A stretch of 64,000 bases of DNA, from the NCBI RefSeq assembly GCF_014205875.1, contig NZ_JACHEN010000013.1, positions 62,001 to 126,000 on the forward strand, given 5' to 3'. Shown piece after piece: positions 1 through 9,031 of the stretch. Numbering within the stretch: position 1 is the first letter of the stretch; every line of letters starts with the position of its first letter. The notes beneath the pieces are model-generated. The model saw only the letters and a program-made list of their open reading frames with translations, was not told where the DNA came from and searched no databases. Both the position numbers and the translations under genes were made by a program. Source of the stretch: Anaerosolibacter carboniphilus. Its GTDB lineage: Bacteria; Bacillota; Clostridia; Peptostreptococcales; Thermotaleaceae.

Positions 1-1853
1 ACTTCTATTTCTTGATGTAAGCCATCTTCCTTTTTAGAAAAGCTTTCAAGGGTTTCTCTATTCTGTTCAACTAGAGACTCGATTATTGCATTTTTTTGTT
101 TCAAAGCTAAATTATGTTGTTCCTTTTCACTTTTACTAAGCTGACTCATTTCTTCTACAAGTTTTTCAATATTGGGAATATCTAGATTCAAATCTATTTC
201 TTGATAATGATCATGTTCATTCCGAACACTGATAATTATATCCTTGATAATCTCAGGCTCCTTAGTTAATAATTTACTAATATTTATTTTGCTTTTTTTG
301 AAAAACTCAAAAATGTCATCTATACCATGTTTATCAACTAGCCCTAATTCAGATTTAACAATATAATTAATATAATCTTCTTTGCTAAGACCATTTGAGA
401 TATTTATCTTATAAGGCAGAATAAAACCAATAAATTCAGTTATGTGTTTTGAATACGGTTTATCAAAATGATATTTTAATTGATGTTGATTCACTTTTAG
501 GCAAGTGTCTAGTGATACAAAGCAGACTCTTTGTCCAAGAATATCTTGAGGGTATTTCTTTATGAGGTCATGCATATGCAGAAAATTTACTACATCGTGT
601 TCTATTGTTTTTTCATGCACCTCTTCTCTATTATATTGTGCTCTTTTTTTGCGTTTCGTTTCTTCAAAAATTCCAGATATTTTTCCATATAACTCGTGAC
701 TTAGAAAAGCCTCTTTACTAAATAACTCATCATCAATAAGCACGCCAAACTCTTGACAGAAATGTTTATCTAATGGCAAATAATATTTTTCGAAATTGCT
801 CCATTCAATATCGTGATTACTGTAATTGGTGACATACTCTTGTACAATAGTATAATTAATTTTGTCTATAAAACTTCTATGTTTATCTTCGTAAATCAGT
901 CTTGCAGATTTAAATGACCTTTCTACCTCACTAGCAACCTCACTATTAATACGTAATTGCATACCTAGTTTTCTACAGTCATCCAATACTTCTTTTACTA
1001 CTTTATTCAGATAATGTGTAGAAATCATTGCAGCTAATACTAAATTGTCATCTAAATAAATAATTCTATCTTTTAACAAGTTACTTTGAAAGTTTTTTAA
1101 TTCAGGATCTGCGCGTAAAATTTTATTATAAAGAATCGTGTAAAAAATATTCAATAAGTATTTAGATTTTTCAGCTGGTATTTCTTTTAAAGAACAGAAA
1201 AAAGAATCTATGATTAATTCTACTTTACTAGTTCTACCTATAAAGTAGGACATTAATTTCTTCCTTAGTTCGGTCTCAAATTCTTGATAATCATCAGGCA
1301 AATTTAGATCAATATATTCATCACCAATTTTTTCTTCAATAATTTGAGACACTCTAAAGCATTGCTCATTTAGTATTCTGTATATATACTCTATGATTAC
1401 CTGTCTAATATAGATTTGATCTTCTTCATTTATGGTAACGTCTAATTTAATTCTATCCATGAAGTAATCCAAGAGCTCTACACGATTAGCATTTACTGCT
1501 TCATCATGATCCATTAACTCCCCACTGCGCTCCGGTGACAATAAAAAATTTTTTTCTGCTTCATATATACTTCCCTCGTTTATCCCTTGACGGATTCCTA
1601 AATCTATAGATTGGTCAGGTATGATATCTATGTTTGATTTATTTTCTGGATTTAAGATACTGCATAATGCTTGTTTAATTTCAGCATAACCTTGGTATTC
1701 TTGCCCATATTCTTTTGACAAGTTATAAAGAGCTTTCTCAACAAGCCATTGAAAAATATCATCTCTTATTGATTTGTTATGCTGAGAATCAATAAATAAG
1801 ACTCCCTGTGAAATAATAAGTTCAATTTCTTTATAAGAAGTTCTATCTATCAT
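1..1853 (-). CDS. Large PIN-like nuclease candidate, C-terminus beyond window
   Basis: I read an uninterrupted frame from the ATG at 1853 to the window edge, about 617 residues, with the C-terminus outside. The first 260 residues look helical and unfamiliar. From about residue 263 a PIN-like pattern appears: IIYLDDNLV (Asp268/269), a helix with SEVASEV (Glu305/309), then much later HDVVNFL (about 419) and CFVSLDTCL (Asp449), which resemble the acidic residues of PIN RNases. A charged coiled coil lies at the current end. The ATG directly follows the TAG of the upstream membrane-protein gene, so translation is probably coupled. The PIN call rests on motif reading only; the gene lies in an accessory island and could belong to a defence system. 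Confidence 0.6.
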   Translation of the reverse strand, partial: MIDRTSYKEIELIISQGVLFIDSQHNKSIRDDIFQWLVEKALYNLSKEYGQEYQGYAEIKQALCSILNPENKSNIDIIPDQSIDLGIRQGINEGSIYEAEKNFLLSPERSGELMDHDEAVNANRVELLDYFMDRIKLDVTINEEDQIYIRQVIIEYIYRILNEQCFRVSQIIEEKIGDEYIDLNLPDDYQEFETELRKKLMSYFIGRTSKVELIIDSFFCSLKEIPAEKSKYLLNIFYTILYNKILRADPELKNFQSNLLKDRIIYLDDNLVLAAMISTHYLNKVVKEVLDDCRKLGMQLRINSEVASEVERSFKSARLIYEDKHRSFIDKINYTIVQEYVTNYSNHDIEWSNFEKYYLPLDKHFCQEFGVLIDDELFSKEAFLSHELYGKISGIFEETKRKKRAQYNREEVHEKTIEHDVVNFLHMHDLIKKYPQDILGQRVCFVSLDTCLKVNQHQLKYHFDKPYSKHITEFIGFILPYKINISNGLSKEDYINYIVKSELGLVDKHGIDDIFEFFKKSKINISKLLTKEPEIIKDIIISVRNEHDHYQEIDLNLDIPNIEKLVEEMSQLSKSEKEQHNLALKQKNAIIESLVEQNRETLESFSKKEDGLHQEIE

Positions 1854-2363
1854 CTATTTTCGCGCCTTCTTTCTCATATCATTTATTAAATCTGCAAATT
1901 CACCATCGTATTCCGTAAGTTTGGTGCGAAGTTCATTATCTTTGGAATTAATATAACTATCAAATTTTGTACTGAAAGTCGTACGGATCTTTTCGTCAGT
2001 AACATACTGTTCAATATATTTTCTTAGTTCATTTTGTAAATAAAGCTTGCTGCCAAGCTGAATTAATCCTATTATTACTGTTGCACCGACAGTATAGCCG
2101 ACAATAATATCCTTAATATATTCTTGATATATCTCAAACATTTCTTTATTATCATTCGAGATCTCCTCTATTTCGCTAATTCTCTTCTCATAATCTTTAA
2201 TCGTTGATTTTAAAATTTTAATCTCTTCATTTAATGATTTATTATCTTTTTGAAGTTGTTGTATTGTTTCTGTATTTGTATGTCCTTCTTCTCCATAAAT
2301 TTCAGTTGGAGCAAATAAAATCAAACTCAGCGCTAACATTAATTTTATTATTCTTTTATACAT
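1854..2363 (-). CDS. Membrane-anchored coiled-coil protein coupled to PIN-like gene
   Basis: I do not recognise the family. From the ATG at 2363 (GGCGGAGG six bases upstream, preferred to an ATG 33 bases further 5') the 169-residue protein has a basic N-terminus and hydrophobic stretch like a signal peptide or anchor (residues 5-20), a long heptad-rich segment (about 32-75), a second membrane segment around DIIVGYTVGATVIIGLIQL, and a charged C-terminal tail. This suggests an outside coiled coil with an inside tail. Its stop codon abuts the start of the PIN-like gene, so the two are probably made together, perhaps as sensor and effector (inference). Confidence 0.7.
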   Translation of the reverse strand: MYKRIIKLMLALSLILFAPTEIYGEEGHTNTETIQQLQKDNKSLNEEIKILKSTIKDYEKRISEIEEISNDNKEMFEIYQEYIKDIIVGYTVGATVIIGLIQLGSKLYLQNELRKYIEQYVTDEKIRTTFSTKFDSYINSKDNELRTKLTEYDGEFADLINDMRKKARK

Positions 2364-2521
2364 TGTTTTCCTCCGCCTGTTTTGTACAAGATTCATAAGT
2401 ATATCATTCTCTCCTTTCCTTAAATTTCCTTCAAATATTTACATGAAATTATTTTTTTACGAATATACATCTGAGCTAATATCGGTCTAAGAAGAGAATT
2501 TCTTTCTTAACGTTACACTAA

Positions 2522-2823
2522 CAAAAGTTTTGTATAAAAAAGAAAAAAGCCGGAGCATCAAACCCCGGCATTATCTTTCTTGAATATCTCCAATGTATTA
2601 TAAAACCCGATGACTTAAAATATATCCGGTTTCACGATCTTAGGCATACCTCAGCTACTCTTCTGATCAATCAAGGTGTGCACGCAAAAGTTATATCAGC
2701 TCGTCTTGGCCGTGCGGACATCAGAACTTCTATGAATATCTATGCCCATGTCCTCTGCTCTGCTGACAGTGAGCCGCAAAACATCTTGACAATATGCTCA
2801 GCCCAAATAAAAAAGAACGGATA
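2522..2823 (+). pseudogene. Tyrosine recombinase (integrase) C-terminal relic
   Basis: The + strand frame ending at TAA 2821-2823 reads RFHDLRHTSATLLINQGVHA, then SARLGRADIRTSM and IYAHV. This is the catalytic C-terminus of a phage-type integrase: HxLRHT, the LGH box here LGR, and the nucleophile Tyr in IYAHV. The frame is open back to a stop at 2519 but has no start and lacks the core-binding domain, so only about 100 residues remain. It points at the 3' end of the tRNA-Ala gene, as expected for an element integrated there. An 8-bp inverted repeat (GAACGGAT, 2815-2822 and 2852-2859) follows it. Confidence 0.75.
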
Positions 2824-2886
2824 AAGAATGAAATTTAAAACTTCATCCTCAATCCGTTCCCAACATACCCTATTGAGTTCTGAAAG

Positions 2887-2962
2887 TGGTGGAGCATAGG
2901 GGATTCGAACCCCTGACCCCCACACTGCCAGTGTGGTGCGCTCCCAGCTGCGCTAATGCCCC
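2887..2962 (-). tRNA. tRNA-Ala (GGC anticodon)
   Basis: The minus strand gives a full cloverleaf beginning GGGGCATTAGCGCAGCTGGG and ending ATGCTCCACCA. The acceptor stem contains the G3-U70 pair that marks alanine tRNAs. The anticodon stem CCACA/TGTGG closes the loop CTGGCAG, giving anticodon GGC. The T arm contains GGTTCGAATCC. The CCA end is encoded. Its 3' end faces the integrase relic, making it the probable attachment site of the left-hand island. Confidence 0.96.
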
Positions 2963-3016
2963 TTAGTCACATATATTATTTTACCTGCTCGCCTTTCAAA
3001 TGTCAAGGGGCATTCT

Positions 3017-3928
3017 TCAAGTCAGTTTTTGGATGAGTTCCTTTATGTCATCAGGTATAGGGGCACTGACTTCTACCCTTCCCCTAGTTCTAGGCTGTTC
3101 AAAGATCAATGTCTCTGCATGGAGGGCCTGTCGTTGGATTAGCTCCTGATCTACGTAGCCATACAGTTCATCCCCTATCAAAGGATATCCTATATGAGCC
3201 ATATGTACCCGTATCTGATGGGTTCTCCCTGTTTCTAATTTTACACGAATCACCGTAGCATCTTTTATCCGCTGAGTCACTTCATAGTGGGTAACAGATG
3301 ATTGTCCTCCCTCATAGACTTTCCTAAGGATATCCTCTGGGTCTGGACGTCCAATGGGTGCATCCACTGTTCCCTTCTCTTCTTGTATGACGCCCTTGAC
3401 TACTGCTAGATATATTTTCTCCACTTCATCTCTTTGCATTTGTTTGGATAGTTCCTGCTGAGCGTATGGATTTTTCGCAATGATAATCAGACCGGAGGTA
3501 TCTCGGTCCAATCGGTTTACAAAACGTATTTTATAACTCTCGCCCAGTTGCTGCATGCGATATACCAATGCATTGGCCATGGTACCTGTAGGGTGTCCTT
3601 TCGTAGGATGCACCACCAAACCTGGTTGTTTATTCACAATCACCAGATCCACATCCTCATAAACAACCTCCATGGGAATATTCTCTGGCTCAAACTGATT
3701 CACTTCATCAGCCATGACGGCTTCTACTTTATCGCCTCGTCTTAGCCTGGCATGGAAAGTGATAAAATTTCCATTTACTAATATGCTTTTGTTCCGCTTC
3801 AGTCTTCTAACCAACCTGCTGGATAGCTTCATCTCATCATAAAGAATTTCTTTTAACTCTTTTCCTTCGTGCTGTTCATCTACGATAAATTCTAAAATGT
3901 TTCCATTTGTTTGCTTCACCTTATACAC
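3017..3928 (-). CDS. RluA-family 23S rRNA pseudouridine synthase
   Basis: Converts uridine to pseudouridine in rRNA (RluD/RluA family). The 303-residue protein starts with an S4 RNA-binding domain (about residues 17-65) followed by the catalytic domain. The active-site motif is RFVNRLDRDTSGL with catalytic Asp141, and GRTHQIRVH lies in the C-terminal half. Which uridine is modified cannot be told from sequence. The start is a GTG just after AAGGAGTAG, a short spacing; a second GTG nine bases inside is an alternative. It stands upstream of the tRNA-Ala gene and just downstream of a Nudix gene in the same direction. Confidence 0.92.
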   Translation of the reverse strand: MYKVKQTNGNILEFIVDEQHEGKELKEILYDEMKLSSRLVRRLKRNKSILVNGNFITFHARLRRGDKVEAVMADEVNQFEPENIPMEVVYEDVDLVIVNKQPGLVVHPTKGHPTGTMANALVYRMQQLGESYKIRFVNRLDRDTSGLIIIAKNPYAQQELSKQMQRDEVEKIYLAVVKGVIQEEKGTVDAPIGRPDPEDILRKVYEGGQSSVTHYEVTQRIKDATVIRVKLETGRTHQIRVHMAHIGYPLIGDELYGYVDQELIQRQALHAETLIFEQPRTRGRVEVSAPIPDDIKELIQKLT

Positions 3929-3971
3929 CTACTCCTTCACATATCCAACTATAATTATATTTCTAGCTGCC

Positions 3972-4391
3972 CTATCGGTCAATCTCAAATATTTCAAGCT
4001 CTAGTCTTTTGATCTTTTGTACAATGGGCACATCTGCTTCCACAAAGTCGAATTGATTCAATGCATCTATATTTATCCAACGAAAATCATTGCAGTCTAG
4101 TGCCTCTGCCTGACCACCTAAATCGTTGCACAGATAACATAACAGTAGGATTTTCTTCTCTGGATATTCGTGATAGACTACTTTAAAAATATCCTTTACT
4201 TCAATTTTCAAGTTTAGTTCCTCTTTTATTTCCCGGGCAAGACATTCTTCTGGAGTCTCCCCTGACTCCAGCTTTCCTCCTGGAAATTCCCACTTTAAGG
4301 AATGATCTGTCTTCACATATCGCTGGGCAATGAGAATCTTATTTTCTTTTCGGATTAATGCCGCTGTAACAATCAGTGGTTGTTGTTGCAT
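3972..4391 (-). CDS. MutT-like Nudix hydrolase
   Basis: A small (139 aa) Nudix pyrophosphatase of the MutT/NTP-cleansing type, possibly removing oxidised nucleotides such as 8-oxo-dGTP. The Nudix box is complete at about residues 38-59, GGKLESGETPEECLAREIKEEL apart from its end, with the metal-binding REIKEE. I place the start at ATG 4391, which has GGGGAG six to seven bases upstream; a longer frame to 4433 lacks a good site. The WEFPGGK entry to the box is typical of MutT. Substrate is not decided by sequence. Confidence 0.88.
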   Translation of the reverse strand: MQQQPLIVTAALIRKENKILIAQRYVKTDHSLKWEFPGGKLESGETPEECLAREIKEELNLKIEVKDIFKVVYHEYPEKKILLLCYLCNDLGGQAEALDCNDFRWINIDALNQFDFVEADVPIVQKIKRLELEIFEIDR

Positions 4392-4563
4392 TCCTATCTC
4401 CCCTTTTTTTCTCGCTATCACTAATATATCCATCTTATAAAATCTTTACAACTTGTATTCCATAAATTCTTAATAGAAAAGGAATGAACCCATGCTTTTA
4501 GTTCGATACTAATTATGTTAAAATATACTAAAAATTGCTTTTACATGAAATGGAGAGGATCTC

Positions 4564-5373
4564 ATGTCCATTAAAACCCGTGTCATCAACATTGTTACAA
4601 ATGAGCGGCCGATTTCCAATGAAACCAGCAGGATTTTAAAGCGAAAGCTTGAAAAAAATGGCTTTTTCATTGCTGATATTTTTGACCCGAAGGCTGACTT
4701 AATTGTCTGCATCGGTGGCGATGGCGCTTTTCTAAGGGCATTACATGAGTATAGATTTCCCGATATTCCTATTGTAGGGGTCAATACAGGTCACCTTGGC
4801 TTTTTTCAAGAACTTTCCCCATATCAGCTGGATGAGTTTATTTTTCGCTATGAAAAAGGCGACTATGTAATTCAAGAGCTTCATCCCGTGGAGGCCAATA
4901 TCTGTACCCGCCACAGTTGCATCGAAATTATGGGCATCAATGAAATCACCATCAAAGGGGATAAGTCGAGAACCATTCACTTAAATATTTCTCTAGACGA
5001 TAGCTTTCTAGAAAAATTTAGTGGCGATGGCGTACTTATATCCACTCCTACAGGGAGTACAGCCTATAATTATTCCTTGGGCGGCAGTATCGTAGACCCT
5101 CGGCTGGATCTCCTCCAAATAACCCCTATTGCCCCTATCAATACCGTCGCCTATCGTTCCTTTACCTCTAGCTTAATTGTCCCTAGGGGATCTATGATTA
5201 AGATTCATCCAGAGTATACGTTTGAGAATTCTATTCTTGTGGTAACCGATGGGATGGAGCATAAACACAATGAGATCGTGGAAATAAATCTCAAAATGTC
5301 TGATATCAAGGTAAAGCTTCTACGGTTAAAAAATTATGACTTTTGGAATAAGGTCAAAGAAAAATTCTTATAA
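4564..5373 (+). CDS. nadK: NAD kinase
   Basis: Phosphorylates NAD to NADP in the cytoplasm. The 269-residue length is normal. The family signature GGDGAFLRA is at residues 51-59, with the catalytic Asp of GGDG; NTGHLGFF follows at about 74-81, and STPTGSTAYNYSLGG, the nucleotide-binding segment, is in the middle. ATG 4564 has GGAGAGGATCTC upstream. Divergent from the Nudix gene. A strong bidirectional hairpin terminator (5390-5415) separates it from the convergent symporter gene. Confidence 0.95.
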   Translation: MSIKTRVINIVTNERPISNETSRILKRKLEKNGFFIADIFDPKADLIVCIGGDGAFLRALHEYRFPDIPIVGVNTGHLGFFQELSPYQLDEFIFRYEKGDYVIQELHPVEANICTRHSCIEIMGINEITIKGDKSRTIHLNISLDDSFLEKFSGDGVLISTPTGSTAYNYSLGGSIVDPRLDLLQITPIAPINTVAYRSFTSSLIVPRGSMIKIHPEYTFENSILVVTDGMEHKHNEIVEINLKMSDIKVKLLRLKNYDFWNKVKEKFL

Positions 5374-5389
5374 GCATAGAAAAAATAGT

Positions 5390-5418
5390 AAGGGGATGGT
5401 TTTCACCATCCCCTTCTT
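5390..5418. terminator. Bidirectional terminator between nadK and symporter
   Basis: AAGGGGATGG and CCATCCCCTT form a perfect 10-bp stem with a TTTTCA loop, between the converging genes. Confidence 0.85.
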
Positions 5419-5421
5419 ACA

Positions 5422-6696
5422 TTATGCAATTGATTTTTCAACTACTTCTGAGTTGTATACTTTCTCGTCAAATTCACCTTCAGATTTTGCAACGATGATC
5501 GTACAGATCGCATCACCAGTGATGTTGATAGCTGTTCTTGACATGTCAAGAATTCTGTCGATACCGATGATCAATGCAATACCTTCGATTGGTAAACCAA
5601 CGGCTTGTAATACCATGGATAACATGATTAATCCAACCCCTGGCACCCCTGCCGTACCGACAGATGCCAATGTAGCTGTTAAGATTACTGTCAAAATTGC
5701 ACTTAATGAAAGTGGTACGCCATATAGCTGTGAAATAAAGATTGTGGCAGCCCCTTGCATAATGGCTGTACCATCCATGTTGATTGTTGCACCAAGAGGA
5801 ATTGTAAAAGAAGCAATACTCTTAGATACACCAAGTTTTTCCTCTGTTGCTTCTAATGTTACAGGTAATGTTGCATTAGAACTAGCTGTGGAGAAAGCAA
5901 CACCCATAACTGGCGCAAACTTTTTAAAGAATTTAACAGGGCTTAATCTTGTAAATGCCACCAACATACCGGAGTATGTGATTATTGCATGTAAAGCTAG
6001 GGCAAACAATACGCAGAACATGTATTTTGCCAAAGGAACCATGGCAGAGAATCCTAATCCTGTGAATGTTTTTGCGATTAAACAAAGAACTCCGTATGGT
6101 GCTAATAACATCACAAAACCGATCATTTTCATCATTAACTCGTTCAATTGGTCGAAGATTGCTACAACGCCTTTCACCTTGTCCCCAAGAGAAGCCAATC
6201 CAACACCTACCAATAGCGCAAACACGATGATTTGAAGCATTTCTCCCGCAGCCATTGCTGCTACAGGGTTAGTAGGCACCATATCAGAAATAACCTTTAC
6301 CAATGGCTTTGCTTCCGCAATCGTTGGTTCAGTTTTTACAAGGGCTGACATATCCAATCCCATACCCGGTTGAACTACGATAGAAAGCACGATGGCAATC
6401 GTAATCGCTACTGCCGTCGTCACTAGGTAGAAAGCTAAAGTTTTTGTTCCAACTCTACCTAACTTTCTGATATCCGACATGGATGCTGCACCATTAGCAA
6501 TAGATACAAATACCAAAGGCACAACCATCATTTTGATAGCGTTTAGGAACACAGTTCCTACAAGGGTGAAGACTCCATCCACTAAAAACTTATCTCTGAA
6601 TGTAGATGGACCCATTTTGTTAAGAATAAGACCAACAATAAGACCGACAATAAGACCGATAAAAATTTTGGTGGTTAAACCCATTTTCTTGTTCAT
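5422..6696 (-). CDS. Sodium:dicarboxylate/amino acid symporter (DAACS family)
   Basis: Sodium- or proton-coupled import of glutamate, aspartate or C4-dicarboxylates across the inner membrane. The 424-residue protein has the family hallmarks: many membrane segments, the serine-rich hairpin around FSTASSNATLPVTLEA, the ion-binding NMDGTAIMQG in TM7, and a GVPGVGLIML-type second hairpin. Start ATG 6696 has GGAGG six bases upstream, better than the ATG 33 bases further out. It lies downstream of a GlnK/GlnL-like two-component system in the same direction, which suggests that the system controls uptake of glutamate or a related amino acid (inference). Confidence 0.9.
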   Translation of the reverse strand: MNKKMGLTTKIFIGLIVGLIVGLILNKMGPSTFRDKFLVDGVFTLVGTVFLNAIKMMVVPLVFVSIANGAASMSDIRKLGRVGTKTLAFYLVTTAVAITIAIVLSIVVQPGMGLDMSALVKTEPTIAEAKPLVKVISDMVPTNPVAAMAAGEMLQIIVFALLVGVGLASLGDKVKGVVAIFDQLNELMMKMIGFVMLLAPYGVLCLIAKTFTGLGFSAMVPLAKYMFCVLFALALHAIITYSGMLVAFTRLSPVKFFKKFAPVMGVAFSTASSNATLPVTLEATEEKLGVSKSIASFTIPLGATINMDGTAIMQGAATIFISQLYGVPLSLSAILTVILTATLASVGTAGVPGVGLIMLSMVLQAVGLPIEGIALIIGIDRILDMSRTAINITGDAICTIIVAKSEGEFDEKVYNSEVVEKSIA

Positions 6697-6839
6697 AGAC
6701 ATCCTCCTTTTTTTAATTTTTTGTAACAAAATGACTACTCTATGATAGCATAATTATCACCCTACAGAAAAGTACAAAAAAAAACCAAAACATACAGTTT
6801 TAGTTTGATAATTGCAACTTTTCTTTTTTCTGCAAGTTA

Positions 6840-7742
6840 TCATGATTCGTTTTTCATCTCCATCATGATCCCTTCTATGAATTTTCTGACGCTGATTTTC
6901 CCACCATAGTTGGATTTTCCCCGTATATGATCCATTTGGTTCCGTACTTCTTTAAAATCAAAAATTGTATTTCCGTATTTTATGAAAGTATCATTGCCAT
7001 AATCTTCAATTCCAAGGTTGGCTATATTCTTCAACGCTTTATTGATAGCCCTTCGAATCCTTTGCTCAATGGCAGCCACATTGGTTGTAATCTCGTAGTC
7101 TTCTCTGTATCTCTGGTTAAGCATAGCAAACAGTTCCGATATCTTTTGATTCAACAGTCTTCCTCGTACCTCCTCTTTTTGTTCCAGAAGAATCAGGATC
7201 ATCTCCACAATATCATTGCTTCCTGCTTCTCCAAGGATTCCCAGTTGAGACAGAATTTTTTTAATCCGGTCCTTCTCCGTTGTGACGTTCATTTCTCTTC
7301 CACCGGTATATTCCTTCAATACATGCATGCTATGAATAGCCTTTTCAAAAGAATGGATCACTTCCTTCATCTTTAGCTTTTCCTTGACCTTGTTGATGAT
7401 AGAGACAACCTCCACCACATTGATGGGCTTATTGATATAAAACTCTACACCCTTTGTATAGGCTTTTGACACCATTTCTTTTGAAGTCACCTGAGAAATC
7501 ATGATATAGTTTGTATGCAGGTCCATATCCTTAAGAGCACATACAATGGCAATGCCATCCATCCCTGGAAGCAATAAATCTATCAAAACAATTTGCGGTC
7601 TTAGATTTTTAATGTCCTCCATCGCCCGGATGCCGTCCTCCGCTTCACCAATTACATCTCCTAAATTATATTGGTCAATGATATTTTTTAAAACCTTTCG
7701 AATACTCTTGTCATCATCCACAATATAAAAACTCGGGTTCAT
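6840..7742 (-). CDS. Response regulator, GlnL/YcbB-like
   Basis: Response regulator with an N-terminal receiver domain (acidic pocket DDD at 9-11, phospho-acceptor Asp55 in IVLIDLLLPGMDG, Lys near NKPINVVE) and a C-terminal domain of about 150 residues resembling the YcbB domain of Bacillus GlnL rather than a standard winged helix. In Bacillus, GlnK/GlnL senses glutamine and activates glutaminase and a glutamine transporter (established for that system). Here the gene follows its kinase partner with an 11-base gap and precedes the DAACS symporter. Confidence 0.82.
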   Translation of the reverse strand: MNPSFYIVDDDKSIRKVLKNIIDQYNLGDVIGEAEDGIRAMEDIKNLRPQIVLIDLLLPGMDGIAIVCALKDMDLHTNYIMISQVTSKEMVSKAYTKGVEFYINKPINVVEVVSIINKVKEKLKMKEVIHSFEKAIHSMHVLKEYTGGREMNVTTEKDRIKKILSQLGILGEAGSNDIVEMILILLEQKEEVRGRLLNQKISELFAMLNQRYREDYEITTNVAAIEQRIRRAINKALKNIANLGIEDYGNDTFIKYGNTIFDFKEVRNQMDHIRGKSNYGGKISVRKFIEGIMMEMKNES

Positions 7743-7753
7743 ACCATCATCTC

Positions 7754-9016
7754 CTATACAGTAATGTTTGAAAGGGGAATCTGGATGGTAAAGGTCGTCC
7801 CTCCATCCTTACTAGAGCTCACTTCCAAGTGCCCGCTAAAATGCTTCTCAATAATGTGTTTTACGTGAGTAAGTCCAATCCCAGTGGACATCTCTCCCGT
7901 TACAGGATTAAATTTTGTGGAGAAACCAGGCTCAAAAATCAGGTCCAAATCTGATTTATCAATGCCTTTGCCATTATCCCGCACCTTAAATAAGCAGGTT
8001 TTTCCAGATACTTCTTGAGTAATGCTAATGATACCTGTTTCTTCAATGGCATCAATCGCATTGATAATTAAATTATTTAATACAGAGATCAGTTGGTAGT
8101 AATCTCTCGTAATAAAATTCTGCTGATATTTAAATCGTAAAAGAATGTTCTTTTCATTCATTTCAATCAACTTCTCTGTGTTATCCTTGATAATATGATA
8201 GATTTCCTTTACACTCATATACAAACTTTTATCTTCCTCTGAAAGGGTTTTCTCTATACCAGACACCACTCGGATATAATCCTTTTTCACCTCATGGATG
8301 TCCTTAGCAACCATGAGAGCCTCGTCCTTTAGCTCCCTATCCTGTACCTGTTCATAAAGTCGATAACTTCTTCTCATGGCTTCTTCAATATCTACGATAG
8401 ATTTTCTAAGGAAAAACAGCTCTGATTTTAAACTAGCCATAAATAGAATCAATTCCTTATACTTCCGGTCTTTTTGCTCCCGCTCATAACGGTGCATATA
8501 ATAGTTGATGACCTCGTAAACAGCAATAGTAATGATGGAACGCATCAACCCCATCAGGATAAGCACCAAAACAACAATCTCAAAAGGATGGTCAATGCGG
8601 CTCTTTCTTACTGCCACCTCAATGATATTTGAGATGCTGTCGCACAACCATAGAGAAAGTATAATATTTTCCCCTTTTCCTGATTTGTCTCGAACATTTA
8701 GCATTTGAAACAATATGCCGTATAAGAAATAAAAGATAGCACCAGGAGCATACAATATCACTGCGCTGCTTATATCTGCTCCTGGGTTTCCAATCAGATA
8801 TACAAAGGTTCTAAAGAGAAAGATAGATATTCCTACGGCGTTGGTTGCCGTCATAATAGGAATATCCTTAAAAAATATTAACATAAGGGACAAGGCTGAA
8901 ACACTAAAAGAAAATCTAAATCCAGAAGAAAAAGGATTTAGATATATTTGTCCTGTAAAAGCAGTCAAGATACAGATAATAAATAATTTTTCTAGTTTTT
9001 TTCTATTCACGATCAA
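7754..9016 (-). CDS. Sensor histidine kinase, GlnK/YcbA-like
   Basis: Membrane-bound kinase of 420 residues. The N-terminal 190 residues contain about six hydrophobic segments, and a charged linker follows. The C-terminal GHKL ATPase domain has the N box NLIINAIDAIEE, VRDNGKGID (G1), FEPGFSTKF and GIGLTHVKHII (G2). The phospho-acceptor His is not in a classic HExxN box, as in other GlnK/DcuS-like kinases. The start is probably TTG 9016, with AAGGAG 11 bases upstream; GTG 9010 is the alternative. It forms an operon with the upstream 186-residue gene and the downstream regulator. Confidence 0.85.
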   Translation of the reverse strand: MIVNRKKLEKLFIICILTAFTGQIYLNPFSSGFRFSFSVSALSLMLIFFKDIPIMTATNAVGISIFLFRTFVYLIGNPGADISSAVILYAPGAIFYFLYGILFQMLNVRDKSGKGENIILSLWLCDSISNIIEVAVRKSRIDHPFEIVVLVLILMGLMRSIITIAVYEVINYYMHRYEREQKDRKYKELILFMASLKSELFFLRKSIVDIEEAMRRSYRLYEQVQDRELKDEALMVAKDIHEVKKDYIRVVSGIEKTLSEEDKSLYMSVKEIYHIIKDNTEKLIEMNEKNILLRFKYQQNFITRDYYQLISVLNNLIINAIDAIEETGIISITQEVSGKTCLFKVRDNGKGIDKSDLDLIFEPGFSTKFNPVTGEMSTGIGLTHVKHIIEKHFSGHLEVSSSKDGGTTFTIQIPLSNITV

Positions 9017-9031
9017 TGGAATATCTACTCC

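Noticed and set aside
2549-2568. GCCGG ... CCGGC hairpin as a terminator
   Set aside because: It lies in frame with the integrase relic and has no T tract; probably coincidental.
2740-2925. Minus-strand 61-codon frame across the tRNA
   Set aside because: Runs through tRNA-Ala and the integrase relic on the wrong strand; no ribosome site.
5336-6235. Long + strand frame of 299 codons
   Set aside because: It is the antisense shadow of the DAACS symporter, overlaps the nadK end and has no family-like sequence.
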